A stretch of 44,458 nucleotides of DNA from Prevotella sp. (lineage in GTDB: Bacteria > Bacteroidota > Bacteroidia > Bacteroidales > Bacteroidaceae): positions 1 to 44,458 of the forward strand of contig JAFSNR010000142.1 of NCBI GenBank assembly GCA_017443345.1. Reading direction: 5' to 3'. The notes under the pieces were generated by a model. That model was not told the DNA's origin. It searched no databases and saw only the letters and a list, made by a program, of their open reading frames with translations. Both the position numbers and the translations under genes were made by a program. Within the stretch, counting starts at the first letter, position 1, and every line of letters begins with the position of its first letter. Below, piece after piece: positions 26,431-35,284 of the stretch.

Positions 26431-28689
26431 TTAGCAACTCATAAGGGCGTCGAGGGACTCTTGCTCACCTACGACCCAAATGATGTCGCCAGGCTGGAAC
26501 TTGCGCGTGGGGACATAACGGGAGAGGCTCTCCTTGCCTTCTTCGAGGCCAACGACCATACAGCTGTAAAGGTCTCGGATGCCACTCTCTATGAGGCTCT
26601 TGCCAACAAAGGGGCTGTCCTCACCGATGACGAGTTGACGGAGCTTCATCTCTCGGTTCTCCCAGTCGTAGTCCTCGCCAAGCACTTCCTTCTCGAGGGC
26701 TTCGCGGAAGGCGGTGAACTGCTCATCAGAACCGATGACCTGAAGCACATCATAGGGGAAGATGACATAGTCGCCATCAGGGATGTTAATACGCATGCCA
26801 CCTCGCATGATGCTGCTGATATGGACACCGTACTTGCGGCCAAGGTCGAGCTGCTTCAACGTAGAACCCATCCACATGGAGTTAAAGGGCACTTGGAAAT
26901 CAGCGATGTGGATATCGCGGTCTAACAGACGACCCTCGTAGAGAGGGCGCTTCTTGCCATGCACCTGGGCTTCGATATCGCGCGAACGGAGGTTCTGGAC
27001 GAACAGGCGTTCGAGGGTGATGCTGCGACGCTTCACTGCGCGCGAGACGACAATCAGGGCCACGACGATGACACCGATGGTGATCATCAGGGCATTGGTG
27101 AAGTGGCTGAGTTTATGACAGATATAGAAGATAAAGGCGATGGCGATGACGGCACGCACGATAATAGTGAAGATGAGGGGCAGACGGTTGCGATTGCTCT
27201 CTGCCCAAAGGGCGCGCCACTCCTCGCTGCGGTTCTTCTTCATGACCATCGCGCGCAAGAATGGTGCGATGATGATGACCGTGACGATTCCCACGATGGC
27301 ATTGGCATAGAGGTTGTCGCCTGCACCTGCCAGCAGCTCGCGCATGAAGGGCAGGAAGAAGGTGAACATGACGGCGATGGCGGCCATGGAGAGGATGGAG
27401 TAAATGAGCGTGTTGACACCCATCTGCATAAGCAGTTTCTTCCACTTGCTCTGCTCATGGGTGGGAGCGTTACTCATCGACAGGCGGTTCAACGACTGGA
27501 TGAGACGCTTGGGCAGATGGCGCTCAAGACGACTGTAAACCGGGGTGGCAAGCCGTATCATGTAAGGTGTGAGGAATGTGGTTATAACGGATACAGCCAC
27601 CACCACCGGATAGAGGAAATCACTGATGACGCCTAGCGAGAGACCCAGCGAAGCGATGATGAAGGAGAACTCACCAATCTGAGCCATGGAGAAACCGCAG
27701 CGCATGGCCGACTTGAGCGACTCACCACCGAGCATGAAGGAGAAGGTGCCAAAGACTGCCTGACCCACGAGGATGGTCAGCACAAGCAGGGCGATGGGTC
27801 CTGCATAGTCGACGAGAATCTTGGGATCGACGAGCATACCGACTGACACGAAGAATACAGCTCCGAAAAGGTTCTTCACGGGCTCGACGAGTTTCTCGAT
27901 CTTCTCAGCCTCGATGGTCTCAGCCAGGATGCTACCCATGATGAAGGCACCGAAAGCAGAGCTGAAGCCTACCTTCGTCGAGAAGACGGCCATGGCACAA
28001 CAGAGGCCCAGCGACACGACAAGCAGCACCTCGTTGTTGATGAGCTTACGCACCTGCTTCAGGAACAGGGGAACGGCGAAGATGCCCACAATGAGCCAGA
28101 GGATGAGGAAGAAACCGATCTTCATGATGGAGCCGAGCATCTGACCGCCATCGGGGTTGTTGCCACTGGCAATAGCACTCAGCATCACCATCATGACGAT
28201 GGCCAGGATATCCTCGAGAATCAGCACGGACATGACGAGACCAGCAAATTGCTGCTGACGTAGTCCCAAGTCGTCGAAAGCCTTATAGATAATGGTGGTC
28301 GACGACATGGCGAGCATACCGCCTAGGAAGATGCAGTCCATCTTGCTCCATCCGAAAGAGTAGCCCACGAGCACACCCAGCATCGACATACAGAAGATGA
28401 TGGTACACGTGGAGATGACAGGCGAGGCGCCCATCTTCAGGATCTTCTTGAACGAGAAGTCGAGACCCAGCGAGAACAGGAGGAACATCACACCGATATC
28501 AGCCCAGAGATGGACACCCTCATGGTCGACGACGGAGGCCGTATAGGGCATGTTGGGACTGACGAGGAAGCCTGCCACGATGTAGCCCAGCACCAGCGGC
28601 TGTTTGAGTTTCTTGAAAATCAGGGTCACAATACCTGCCACAACCAGCATCAGCGCCAGGTCCTGAATCATTGAAGGAAGTTCTGCCAT
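26431..28689 (-). CDS. Cation/proton antiporter with RCK_C (TrkA-C) domains
   Basis: 752 residues. The N-terminal half is a CPA2 exchanger of about 12 membrane helices, with the segments LGYIVAGFLVSP, LFSLGLDFSFKKI and SSAFGAFIMGSILAET. After about residue 420 come further membrane helices, then a cytoplasmic tail with two domains resembling TrkA-C: one near residues 610-680 (STLKQLDLGRKYGVHISSI, IPDGDYVIFPYDVLQVIG) and one near 690-750 (SPFVGKSLIESGIR, FQPGDIIWVVGEQ). It resembles KefB/RosB-type K+ or Na+/H+ antiporters; the ion cannot be fixed from sequence. No RCK_N NAD-binding domain is seen. It follows lptD by a heptad-rich spacer. Confidence 0.9.
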   Translation of the reverse strand: MAELPSMIQDLALMLVVAGIVTLIFKKLKQPLVLGYIVAGFLVSPNMPYTASVVDHEGVHLWADIGVMFLLFSLGLDFSFKKILKMGASPVISTCTIIFCMSMLGVLVGYSFGWSKMDCIFLGGMLAMSSTTIIYKAFDDLGLRQQQFAGLVMSVLILEDILAIVMMVMLSAIASGNNPDGGQMLGSIMKIGFFLILWLIVGIFAVPLFLKQVRKLINNEVLLVVSLGLCCAMAVFSTKVGFSSAFGAFIMGSILAETIEAEKIEKLVEPVKNLFGAVFFVSVGMLVDPKILVDYAGPIALLVLTILVGQAVFGTFSFMLGGESLKSAMRCGFSMAQIGEFSFIIASLGLSLGVISDFLYPVVVAVSVITTFLTPYMIRLATPVYSRLERHLPKRLIQSLNRLSMSNAPTHEQSKWKKLLMQMGVNTLIYSILSMAAIAVMFTFFLPFMRELLAGAGDNLYANAIVGIVTVIIIAPFLRAMVMKKNRSEEWRALWAESNRNRLPLIFTIIVRAVIAIAFIFYICHKLSHFTNALMITIGVIVVALIVVSRAVKRRSITLERLFVQNLRSRDIEAQVHGKKRPLYEGRLLDRDIHIADFQVPFNSMWMGSTLKQLDLGRKYGVHISSIMRGGMRINIPDGDYVIFPYDVLQVIGSDEQFTAFREALEKEVLGEDYDWENREMKLRQLVIGEDSPFVGKSLIESGIRDLYSCMVVGLEEGKESLSRYVPTRKFQPGDIIWVVGEQESLDALMSC

Positions 28690-28746
28690 AGTTTATTGGT
28701 TTTTGATTATATCTTAATTCTTAATTCTTCATTCTCAACTCCCCTA
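28690..28746 (-). repeat. Stop-to-start heptad linker, lptD to antiporter
   Basis: On the minus strand TAG (lptD stop) is followed by GGG and the words AGTTGAG, AATGAAG, AATTAAG, AATTAAG, ATATAAT; the last 16 or so bases before the ATG are diverged. Confidence 0.8.
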
Positions 28747-31602
28747 GTACCACTGTACGGCATTGGAGTAGCTGGAACGCTTGTCATACTTCAAGGCATC
28801 AGCCAACGTGGAGGCATTACACCTGAACGAGAAGTTGTAGCTGGTGTAGGGAGCGAGCACCACCGAACACGACATGTTGAAGCAGTGGAGGTCGCGACTG
28901 AGCGAGGCGGTGGTCATGGAGATCTGCTTCGTCTCGAAGTCGTAACCTGAGGAGAAGTTGATGTCCCAACCGTCACTGATGCGGATATTACCGCTGAAGT
29001 TCAGACCTTGCGTGATCTTATAGGGATAACGCATCGTGTCGTAGTTGAACCTGCTGACATCGGTATTCTCACGTACACTGATGTTATAGCCAATGCTGAG
29101 GTTCCAGGGTATCTTGAAGGCCAGATAGCCGTCTTCATCGGTCTCAGCCTTGTCACCACTACCCTTGCGGCTGCCGCGTTTGGCCTTCTCCATCTCCTTG
29201 TCAATGTTGGAGTCGCGACCATTGTCCCACTCGTCGTCTTCTTCCTCTTCCTGCTTCTTGCGTTTCTTCTGCTTGTCGTCATCGACATCTTCACCACGCA
29301 GACGTTTGATCCAGTTGCTGATCTTCTCGTTGCTGAGGTTATAAGAGAGATTCTGCGAGAGACCCGTAAAACGCCCGAACTTGCCCTTCTGCCAATAGGT
29401 AGTGTGGTCGCTGACCTGTGGACGTCCCAGGCTGTCGAGCTCGTAGACGTAAGAGGCGAAGGTGGTACTGAGGTTCAGGGTATAACTCTTCGAGAGCTTC
29501 AGGCGCAGGGTGGTCTGGAGGTCACTCAAGGGACGACGATCAGCCACGAGGTCATAACTCATACCAAGGCGCAACTCATCGATCAGGCTGATCTTCTTGA
29601 AGCCTGTGGAGTCTTTATCTGACTTGACCTTCATCTCGACATTGTTGGAGAGGTCGAAGTTGATGCGGCCTGAGCGTTCACCAGGTATGGAGTAGCCGCG
29701 ATTGGCGTAGGGCGAGTAGCGCACCATCTCGACACTACCGTCAGCATTCGTGCGCTGGTAGGAGTCGTAGTAGCCATAGCGATCGGACGTAAAGTCGGGC
29801 TGATAAGAGAAGCTGACAGACGGTGTGAGCACGTGACGGATGGCCTGGACTTTATCACCGAAGAGCTTGCGGTTGGGGATAAAGAATCCGTAGAGCGTCG
29901 TCGAGGCACTCATGTTGAGATTCCAACTGTACATATTGTAGAATCCGCTGATCGTATCAGAGACCTCACACTGGTTCTTTTCATCCCACGATTTCTTGGT
30001 CTTGCTGAGCAACATGACGTCGGTAAAGTTGAAACTGGGCGTCAGCGTCAGGTAGTCGAAGAGGGTAAAGTTGGCCTGGATGGGTATCTTGTGGTCCATA
30101 CCGTTAGACCAGTCACGTGCCATGTTCGAGTGGAGCACCTTGTCCTCCTTCGTACTGATCTCGTTCTTCAGGTGACCCGTATAGCTCATCGAGATCTTCT
30201 CGTACCAGCGTTCGGAGCCAACGGCCTTCTTACGTTTGAAGGGGTAGAAGCGCGAGATACTGAAGTTGACATCGGGCAGTTTCAGTGTGAGGGTGGAGTC
30301 GCGCATGTTCTGATCGACACTCGTGGTGGAGGTGATGTTCAGTCCGATACTCGAGAAATTGACGTTATAGGTCACTGAAGAGGTACGGGTGGTCTGTGTC
30401 AAGGCCTGGGGGTTATACATCGAGTTTAGGTTGTCGCTCTCGTAACTCGACGAAGCGAAATTCACGCTGGCAGTAAGCGAGTGGAAGGGATTGGCCTTCT
30501 GGTCCTGACGATGGCTCCAGGTCAGCTTGTAACTGGTCTGACGATGGTAGTCGGGCAGTCCCTTATCGCCTGAGCGTGCATCCTGATAGCTGAAGAAGAA
30601 CGAACCACTGTAACGATAGCGCTTCTTATAGTTCGACGTGGCTGAGATACCCCACGAACCCTTGGTGTAGATCTCGCCCAGGAGCTTAAGGTCCATCTTG
30701 TCACTGATGGCGAAGTAGTAACCACCATCGCGAAGGTAGAAGCCTTTCTCGGTCTCGTCACCATAGGTAGGCATGATGATACCACTGGAATAGCTCTTCG
30801 TAAAGGGGAAGAAACCATAGGGCACCGCGAGGGGAAGGGGCACATCAGCCACCACGAGGTAGGCTGGTCCGAACACCACATCCTTACCTGGGCGCACCTT
30901 CGCACGCGAGAGAGCGAGGTAGAAGTCGGGATGGGGATCGTCACAGGTGGTATAGCGGCCATGCTCGAGGAACATCTCACCATTGGCACCTCGCTTGGAG
31001 ACCTGACTCGTCAGGAAACCTTCGTCCTGCTGGGTATAGACCTCGGTGATAAGTCCTTTCTTCGTCTTGAAGTTGAAGGCCATCGTGTCACTCTCGTATT
31101 CGTCGTTACCCATCTTGAAGACAGGGGTACCCACGAGCTGCTGGGTGGAGTCGATCTTACCTGTGGCATGCACAAGGTTACTGTCGAGACTCATGTAGAT
31201 CTGCTCACTCTGGAGGTCCATATTCTGGTATTTCACCTTCGACTCTCCATAGAGATGGGCCAGTCCCGTGGCGGCCTCGTAGGTCAACGAGTCGTTGGCG
31301 GAATATTCCACGGGCGAATCGATACCGTTCTTACGACTGCGGTTGATACTGTCGAGTGCCAACGAGTCGTCAACGGCCTTGTTATGCTTATAGATAGCGA
31401 GTTCGATGGAGTCCATCGTCGTCGTGTCGCGCTTGATCTTGATCGAGGATTCGGGAAGTGCTTCAGGAATAATGGTATCTGCAGCGATGCTGTCATTATC
31501 CTTCTGGGCCCGACGGGCTTCAGAAACAAACGACACAGGCACCTCTGCCATCACCAGAAGGATGACAAACAGCATCAGTATAATGGCTGATTTCCTTTTC
31601 AC
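28744..31602 (-). CDS. lptD: LptD-like LPS assembly outer membrane protein
   Basis: 952 residues from a GTG start (31602), giving MKRKSAIILMLFVILL as signal anchor; the next ATG would remove the basic residues. An OstA-like beta-jellyroll lies at about residues 95-260 (GLAHLYGESKVKYQN, DSNLVHATGKID, YTTCDDPHPDFYLA), and the rest is a large barrel with YGFFPFTKSYSSGI, ending in VQWY. LptD delivers lipopolysaccharide to the outer leaflet. The protein is longer than E. coli LptD, and a charged Lys/Glu/Asp-rich stretch (about residues 770-815) interrupts the barrel, probably a loop. It has its own promoter. The last residue is aromatic, as expected for an outer membrane barrel. Confidence 0.92.
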   Translation of the reverse strand: MKRKSAIILMLFVILLVMAEVPVSFVSEARRAQKDNDSIAADTIIPEALPESSIKIKRDTTTMDSIELAIYKHNKAVDDSLALDSINRSRKNGIDSPVEYSANDSLTYEAATGLAHLYGESKVKYQNMDLQSEQIYMSLDSNLVHATGKIDSTQQLVGTPVFKMGNDEYESDTMAFNFKTKKGLITEVYTQQDEGFLTSQVSKRGANGEMFLEHGRYTTCDDPHPDFYLALSRAKVRPGKDVVFGPAYLVVADVPLPLAVPYGFFPFTKSYSSGIIMPTYGDETEKGFYLRDGGYYFAISDKMDLKLLGEIYTKGSWGISATSNYKKRYRYSGSFFFSYQDARSGDKGLPDYHRQTSYKLTWSHRQDQKANPFHSLTASVNFASSSYESDNLNSMYNPQALTQTTRTSSVTYNVNFSSIGLNITSTTSVDQNMRDSTLTLKLPDVNFSISRFYPFKRKKAVGSERWYEKISMSYTGHLKNEISTKEDKVLHSNMARDWSNGMDHKIPIQANFTLFDYLTLTPSFNFTDVMLLSKTKKSWDEKNQCEVSDTISGFYNMYSWNLNMSASTTLYGFFIPNRKLFGDKVQAIRHVLTPSVSFSYQPDFTSDRYGYYDSYQRTNADGSVEMVRYSPYANRGYSIPGERSGRINFDLSNNVEMKVKSDKDSTGFKKISLIDELRLGMSYDLVADRRPLSDLQTTLRLKLSKSYTLNLSTTFASYVYELDSLGRPQVSDHTTYWQKGKFGRFTGLSQNLSYNLSNEKISNWIKRLRGEDVDDDKQKKRKKQEEEEDDEWDNGRDSNIDKEMEKAKRGSRKGSGDKAETDEDGYLAFKIPWNLSIGYNISVRENTDVSRFNYDTMRYPYKITQGLNFSGNIRISDGWDINFSSGYDFETKQISMTTASLSRDLHCFNMSCSVVLAPYTSYNFSFRCNASTLADALKYDKRSSYSNAVQWY

Positions 31603-31628
31603 ACCTGCAAGTTTTACTATTGCGACTG

Positions 31629-31636
31629 CAAAATTA
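31629..31636 (-). promoter_or_regulatory. TAnnTTTG promoter element for lptD
   Basis: TAATTTTG on the minus strand, 27 bases upstream of the GTG start of lptD, matches the Bacteroidota -7 consensus. Confidence 0.68.
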
Positions 31637-31683
31637 CAACAAAATAGGGGAATTACAAAATTCCCCTCCTGTTTTTTTACTTT

Positions 31684-31797
31684 ATTTAGACATATTTGTC
31701 CTTATGTTCTTCTGTCTAAAATATGGTTATTCTGTTACTCTGTCTTAAAAAGGTTATTCTGTTACTCTGTCTTAATACGTTATTCTGTCTAATACTA
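31684..31797 (-). repeat. 8-base word array after the HD gene
   Basis: On the minus strand the HD-gene stop TAG is followed at once by words of the type TTAAGACAGAGTAAC and AGAATAACC, repeated three times with decay, and the block ends with an inverted pair TTTAGACA/TGTCTAAA (31684-31720). The words are the reverse complement of those at 39911-40060 relative to transcription. Confidence 0.88.
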
Positions 31798-32355
31798 TTC
31801 GAACATTTCAACCCATTTCAGGAACTTTCTAACGCCCTCGGGACCGAACTTCTCAAGACTCTGTGCCGTCTGTACCACAGAACGTTCGAGCGACAGGTCG
31901 GACTTGGAATAGAACTTATCAGCATAGCAGATGACCTGCTCCTCGAGCGACTCTGGCACGTAACTGACATCCACTGGCAGCGGGAGCTGCTGGGCCTCAA
32001 TCTGCTCACGCGTGATACCTGTACCTGTATGACGCTCACACACGAGGGCGCAGCGTTCCAACTCATAGTTGGCATGTCCTTCATTCAACGAACGGAGCAT
32101 CCGTGCTCCTATGAGTCCGTGACAGATATAGGGTTCGGTACCAAAGCACTGGATACTGGGGGCGTGACACCCGATGATACCGATATCATGAAGCATCGAG
32201 GCATTCTCCAGAAAATCGTCATCAAGCTTCAGCTCAGGATGGGCCTTGACGATCTTGTGACAACGATCAGCCACCTGACGGCTGTGCACAAGCAATATCC
32301 GCCGGAGTTCATTCTCCGACGGATAAAACTGATCTATGATTTTACTATATTCCAT
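31795..32355 (-). CDS. HD-domain phosphohydrolase
   Basis: 186 residues. The HD metal-binding pattern is visible: His24 in LLVHSRQVADRC, His-Asp in MLHDIGIIG (residues about 55-60), a further His in ERHTGTG, and a late Asp in VICYADKFYSKS. The HDIG form and small size match uncharacterised HD proteins of Bacteroidota; the substrate is unknown. The ATG lies one base after the stop of the upstream carboxyltransferase gene, so they are cotranscribed. The stop codon TAG starts an 8-base word array. Confidence 0.9.
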   Translation of the reverse strand: MEYSKIIDQFYPSENELRRILLVHSRQVADRCHKIVKAHPELKLDDDFLENASMLHDIGIIGCHAPSIQCFGTEPYICHGLIGARMLRSLNEGHANYELERCALVCERHTGTGITREQIEAQQLPLPVDVSYVPESLEEQVICYADKFYSKSDLSLERSVVQTAQSLEKFGPEGVRKFLKWVEMFE

Positions 32356-32356
32356 A

Positions 32357-34138
32357 TCAGGCTTCGCGCTCTATCCAAGCAATGGTATCGCCCTGGCGGA
32401 TCTTCTGTCCTGGCTTCACAGTGATATCTACCAACTTGCCTCCGAGGGCAGCAGGGATCTCGACGATCTCACCCCACTTCGTCTGCAGATAGCAGAAGAT
32501 ATCGCCTTCCTTGTACTTCTGGCCAATGAATGGTTCGATGCAGGAAGCGGGAACACCCTCACCACCAAAGCTCCAGATGAGCTGACCATCCAATGGACTC
32601 TTCACGGCATCAGCCTTGGCATGCTTCAGGGCATCAATCTCCTCTTGAGAGATCTTCTGACCACCACCGAGCTTCGCATCCTTGGCCTTCTGGATATCAG
32701 CGAGGAGCTGTTTCTTGGCCTGACCGCTCTTGAAGGGACGGTACTGCTCGGGGTGCATAGCCAACTCGAAGAGTTCCTCATCGTCGGGACCATACTCCCA
32801 ACCGTTCTCATCCATCTCCTTGCGGAAGCCGTCGAGGGCATTCTCGAGGAGGGTGTGAGGATCAGCATCCGTAAACTTGAGATTTTTCTTCTCAGCCAGT
32901 TCGATGAGCTCAGGAGCGATGGTGCCAGGCACCTTACCACTCTTACCGAGAATCATACCCCAGATGGCGTCGTCCATCATCACGTAACGCCCCTTGCCCT
33001 GCTCCATCGTGAGGAGGTTCATCAGGGCGATGTTCTTCGTGTACTGTGAGAATGGGGTTACCAATGGGGGATAACCGACCTTTGGCCATACATATTCAAC
33101 CTCGTTGAAGAGCTTCACGAGCATATCATCCATCGTCAACGCGGATTCGCCCTTCTTCTCGCGCTCCTTGTTGATCATCTTCTGGATAGGACCAAGATCA
33201 GCCATCATCGAACCCATCATACCACCAGGCAGACCACTGCCAAGCAGCAGTGAAGACATGTGCTTATTGGCAGGATTGATGAAGTAGCCAAGCCAGTCGT
33301 CAATGAACTCCTGGGTCAGCGTACGAGCCTGCATATAGGCGTTCATATTCAGATCAGCCACCTCGAAGCCCTCGTTCTTCAGCATCGACTGTACAGAGAT
33401 GATATCTGGATGAACCTTTCCCCAAGACAACGGTTCGATGGCGGTATCAATCACATCAGCGCCATTGTTACATACCTCGAGGATAGAAGCCATCGAGAGA
33501 CCTGGGCCTGAGTGGCCATGATACTGTACGATGATATCGGGGTGCTTGGTCTTGATGGCCTTCGTCAGAGCTCCCAACATGGCGGGCTGTCCGATACCAG
33601 CCATATCCTTCAGACAGATTTCCTCAGCACCCGCAGCAATCACCTCTTCAGCAATCCTTGAGTAGTACTCAACGGTATGAACAGGTGAGGTGGTGATACA
33701 CAACGTAGCCTGTGGGGTCATGCCACCTTCCTTGGCCCACTTGATACTGGGGATGATATTACGCGTGTCGTTCAGGCCACAGAAGATACGGGTGATATCG
33801 ACACCCTGAGCATGCTTCACCTTATACATCAATGCGCGCACGTCGTCAGGCACAGGATACATACGGAGGGCGTTCAGACCACGATCGAGCATGTGGGTCT
33901 TGATACCTACCTCGTTAAAAGGCTTACAGAACGCACGGACAGCGAGGTTAGGGTTCTCACCAGCCATCAGGTTCACCTGCTCAAAGGCACCACCATTGGT
34001 TTCTACTCGGGCGAAACAGCCCATATCAATAATGGCAGGGGCAATGCGCTCCAACTGGTCCTTACGGGGTTGAAACTTGCCTGAAGACTGCCACATGTCT
34101 CTGTAAACGAGACTGAATTGGATTCTCTTTTTTGCCAT
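32357..34138 (-). CDS. Carboxyltransferase with C-terminal biotinyl-like domain (oxaloacetate decarboxylase alpha/PycB type)
   Basis: 593 residues. The N-terminal TIM barrel resembles the carboxyltransferase of oxaloacetate decarboxylase and pyruvate carboxylase: metal ligands are visible as Asp in SLVYRDMWQSSGK, the lysine in EICLKDMAG and two histidines in QYHGHSGPG. A conserved helical region follows (NEVEYVWPKVGYPPLVTPFSQ, shown in part). The C-terminal part from about residue 515 has a biotinyl fold (SPLDGQLIW, VKPGQKIRQGDTIAW), but the usual EAMKM attachment site is replaced by QTKWGE. The lysine is kept, so biotinylation remains possible. Partner subunits are not in the window, so the reaction is uncertain. 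Confidence 0.88.
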   Translation of the reverse strand: MAKKRIQFSLVYRDMWQSSGKFQPRKDQLERIAPAIIDMGCFARVETNGGAFEQVNLMAGENPNLAVRAFCKPFNEVGIKTHMLDRGLNALRMYPVPDDVRALMYKVKHAQGVDITRIFCGLNDTRNIIPSIKWAKEGGMTPQATLCITTSPVHTVEYYSRIAEEVIAAGAEEICLKDMAGIGQPAMLGALTKAIKTKHPDIIVQYHGHSGPGLSMASILEVCNNGADVIDTAIEPLSWGKVHPDIISVQSMLKNEGFEVADLNMNAYMQARTLTQEFIDDWLGYFINPANKHMSSLLLGSGLPGGMMGSMMADLGPIQKMINKEREKKGESALTMDDMLVKLFNEVEYVWPKVGYPPLVTPFSQYTKNIALMNLLTMEQGKGRYVMMDDAIWGMILGKSGKVPGTIAPELIELAEKKNLKFTDADPHTLLENALDGFRKEMDENGWEYGPDDEELFELAMHPEQYRPFKSGQAKKQLLADIQKAKDAKLGGGQKISQEEIDALKHAKADAVKSPLDGQLIWSFGGEGVPASCIEPFIGQKYKEGDIFCYLQTKWGEIVEIPAALGGKLVDITVKPGQKIRQGDTIAWIEREA

Positions 34139-34167
34139 ATTTTAGTCAACAATAGTAATATTGACTG

Positions 34168-34175
34168 CAAATATA
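34168..34175 (-). promoter_or_regulatory. TAnnTTTG promoter element for the carboxyltransferase gene
   Basis: TATATTTG on the minus strand, 30 bases upstream of the ATG, matches the Bacteroidota -7 consensus. Confidence 0.68.
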
Positions 34176-34239
34176 GCACTTTTTTTGCAAAGTCCTACAA
34201 AACAAAGAATCTTTTTTATATTTTTATCTTTTTTATGCA

Positions 34240-34500
34240 GGTTTATGTAGGGGGACGCCCCAACGTGTTCTAGCTGTTCATTCTCTGGCGCAGAGAATGA
34301 ACCAAGAGACATCCACCTATCCTAAATCCTTCCCTATATGGAAGGACTTAATTGATTCCGGGCAGAGACCGCCCTCCATCAAGGACTTCTTGTATGGCTC
34401 GCAGAGCCTGTGCCCCTTCGGGGGCGAGCCATGGTTCTTGACATCCCTGCTGTCGCCGCCCCTTGAAAAGGGGCTCAGGTAGAAATATCGAGGCATATAG
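34240..34500. repeat. Hairpin-rich non-coding block
   Basis: This is the first half of a 582-base stretch without a convincing gene. It holds successive inverted repeats: GTTCATTCTCT/AGAGAATGAAC (34276-34302, loop 5), CCTTCC/GGAAGG (34328-34345), GGGC/GCCC (34360-34374), ATGGCTCGC/GCGAGCCAT with an inner CCCC-TTC-GGGG (34394-34432), and GCCCCTT/AAGGGGC (34458-34474). Short overlapping minus-strand frames cross it but have no start context or recognisable domain. It looks like a dispersed structured repeat or an RNA rather than a protein gene. Confidence 0.7.
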
Positions 34501-34511
34501 GTAACTATAGA

Positions 34512-34715
34512 AAAATAAAGTAATCCGAAAAACATTCCGCACGAAGAGGTCTTTAGAGGATGTACTATTATCGGAATCTTCTTCGATTCTTGTATCGCAA
34601 AGCGAGACAAGCAAATCGACATGAAATGCTGTTTGAGCGAAGCGAGTTCATTGAATGATTCCGATAATCGGACATCCGGCCTCTGAGCCAGGACGTTTTC
34701 GGATTACTTTATTTT
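34512..34715. repeat. 204-base nested inverted-repeat element
   Basis: The ends are a perfect 20-base inverted repeat, AAAATAAAGTAATCCGAAAA at 34512-34531 and its reverse complement at 34696-34715. Inside is a second pair, ATTATCGGAATC (34567-34578) and GATTCCGATAAT (34657-34668), with GGATGT/ACATCC and CTTGTxTCGC/GCGAxACAAG pairs nested between. The ends resemble the terminal repeats of a small non-autonomous element, but no target duplication is obvious. It ends 5 bases before the queF stop codon. Confidence 0.8.
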
Positions 34716-34720
34716 CCTAA

Positions 34721-35179
34721 CTATTGGAATGAATGCCCCATCAGACGTTCTTGGGCCAATTGCTCATATTTGGTCCCAGGACGTCCATAGTTGGCATAGG
34801 GATAGATACTGATGCCACCTCGAGGGGTGAAGATACCGACAACCTCAATGTATTTAGGATCCATGAGACGGACCAGATCCTTCATGATGATGTTAATACA
34901 GTCCTCATGAAAATCCCCATGGTTACGGAAAGAAAAGAGATAAAGCTTCAAACTCTTCGACTCCACCATCTTTTCACCTGGAATATACATAATCTTGATC
35001 TCAGCGAAATCAGGCTGACCCGTAATCGGACAAAGCGACGTAAACTCGGGACAGTTGAACTGTACCCAATAGTCATTCTCAGGATGTTTGTTCTGGAACG
35101 TCTCCAATACCTCAGGAGCATAATCCATCTTATATTCTGTCTTCCGTCCCAATGCCTGCAAACCCTCTTGTTCTCTCAT
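34721..35179 (-). CDS. queF: NADPH-dependent 7-cyano-7-deazaguanine reductase (preQ0 reductase)
   Basis: 152 residues, the short unimodular QueF type. The nucleophilic Cys50 lies in [13 protein letters not shown] with the proton donor Asp57, and the family motif ESKSLKLYL is at 73-81. QueF reduces preQ0 to preQ1 on the path to queuosine in tRNA. It lies downstream of the queuosine-precursor transporter yhhQ, with a 102-base heptad array as spacer. The ATG is preceded by AGTTTATAGAT, as in two unrelated genes of this window. No ribosome binding site of the AGGAGG type is seen. Confidence 0.97.
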   Translation of the reverse strand: MREQEGLQALGRKTEYKMDYAPEVLETFQNKHPENDYWVQFNCPEFTSLCPITGQPDFAEIKIMYIPGEKMVESKSLKLYLFSFRNHGDFHEDCINIIMKDLVRLMDPKYIEVVGIFTPRGGISIYPYANYGRPGTKYEQLAQERLMGHSFQ

Positions 35180-35284
35180 ATCTATAAACTCTAAACTATA
35201 AACTCAAATCTCTAACCACTAACCCCTAACCACTAACCCCTAACCACTAACCACTAACCCCTAACCACTAACCCCTAACCACTA
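35180..35284 (-). repeat. Stop-to-start heptad linker, yhhQ to queF (14 words)
   Basis: On the minus strand the yhhQ stop TAG is followed by ten words of the form TGGTTAG or GGGTTAG, then AGATTTG, AGTTTAT, AGTTTAG, AGTTTAT, AGAT and ATG: 102 = 14x7+4 bases with no unrelated sequence. The word type changes once, within the array. Confidence 0.95.

Noticed and set aside
34317-34622. Minus-strand frames of 88-101 codons in the gene-free stretch
   Set aside because: They overlap each other in different frames, cross several hairpins, and show no domain, signal or start context. They are better explained as chance frames in a structured repeat.
35180-35284. Possible CRISPR array
   Set aside because: The repeats are 7 bases long without spacers, and there are no cas genes; they are tandem words, not repeat-spacer units.
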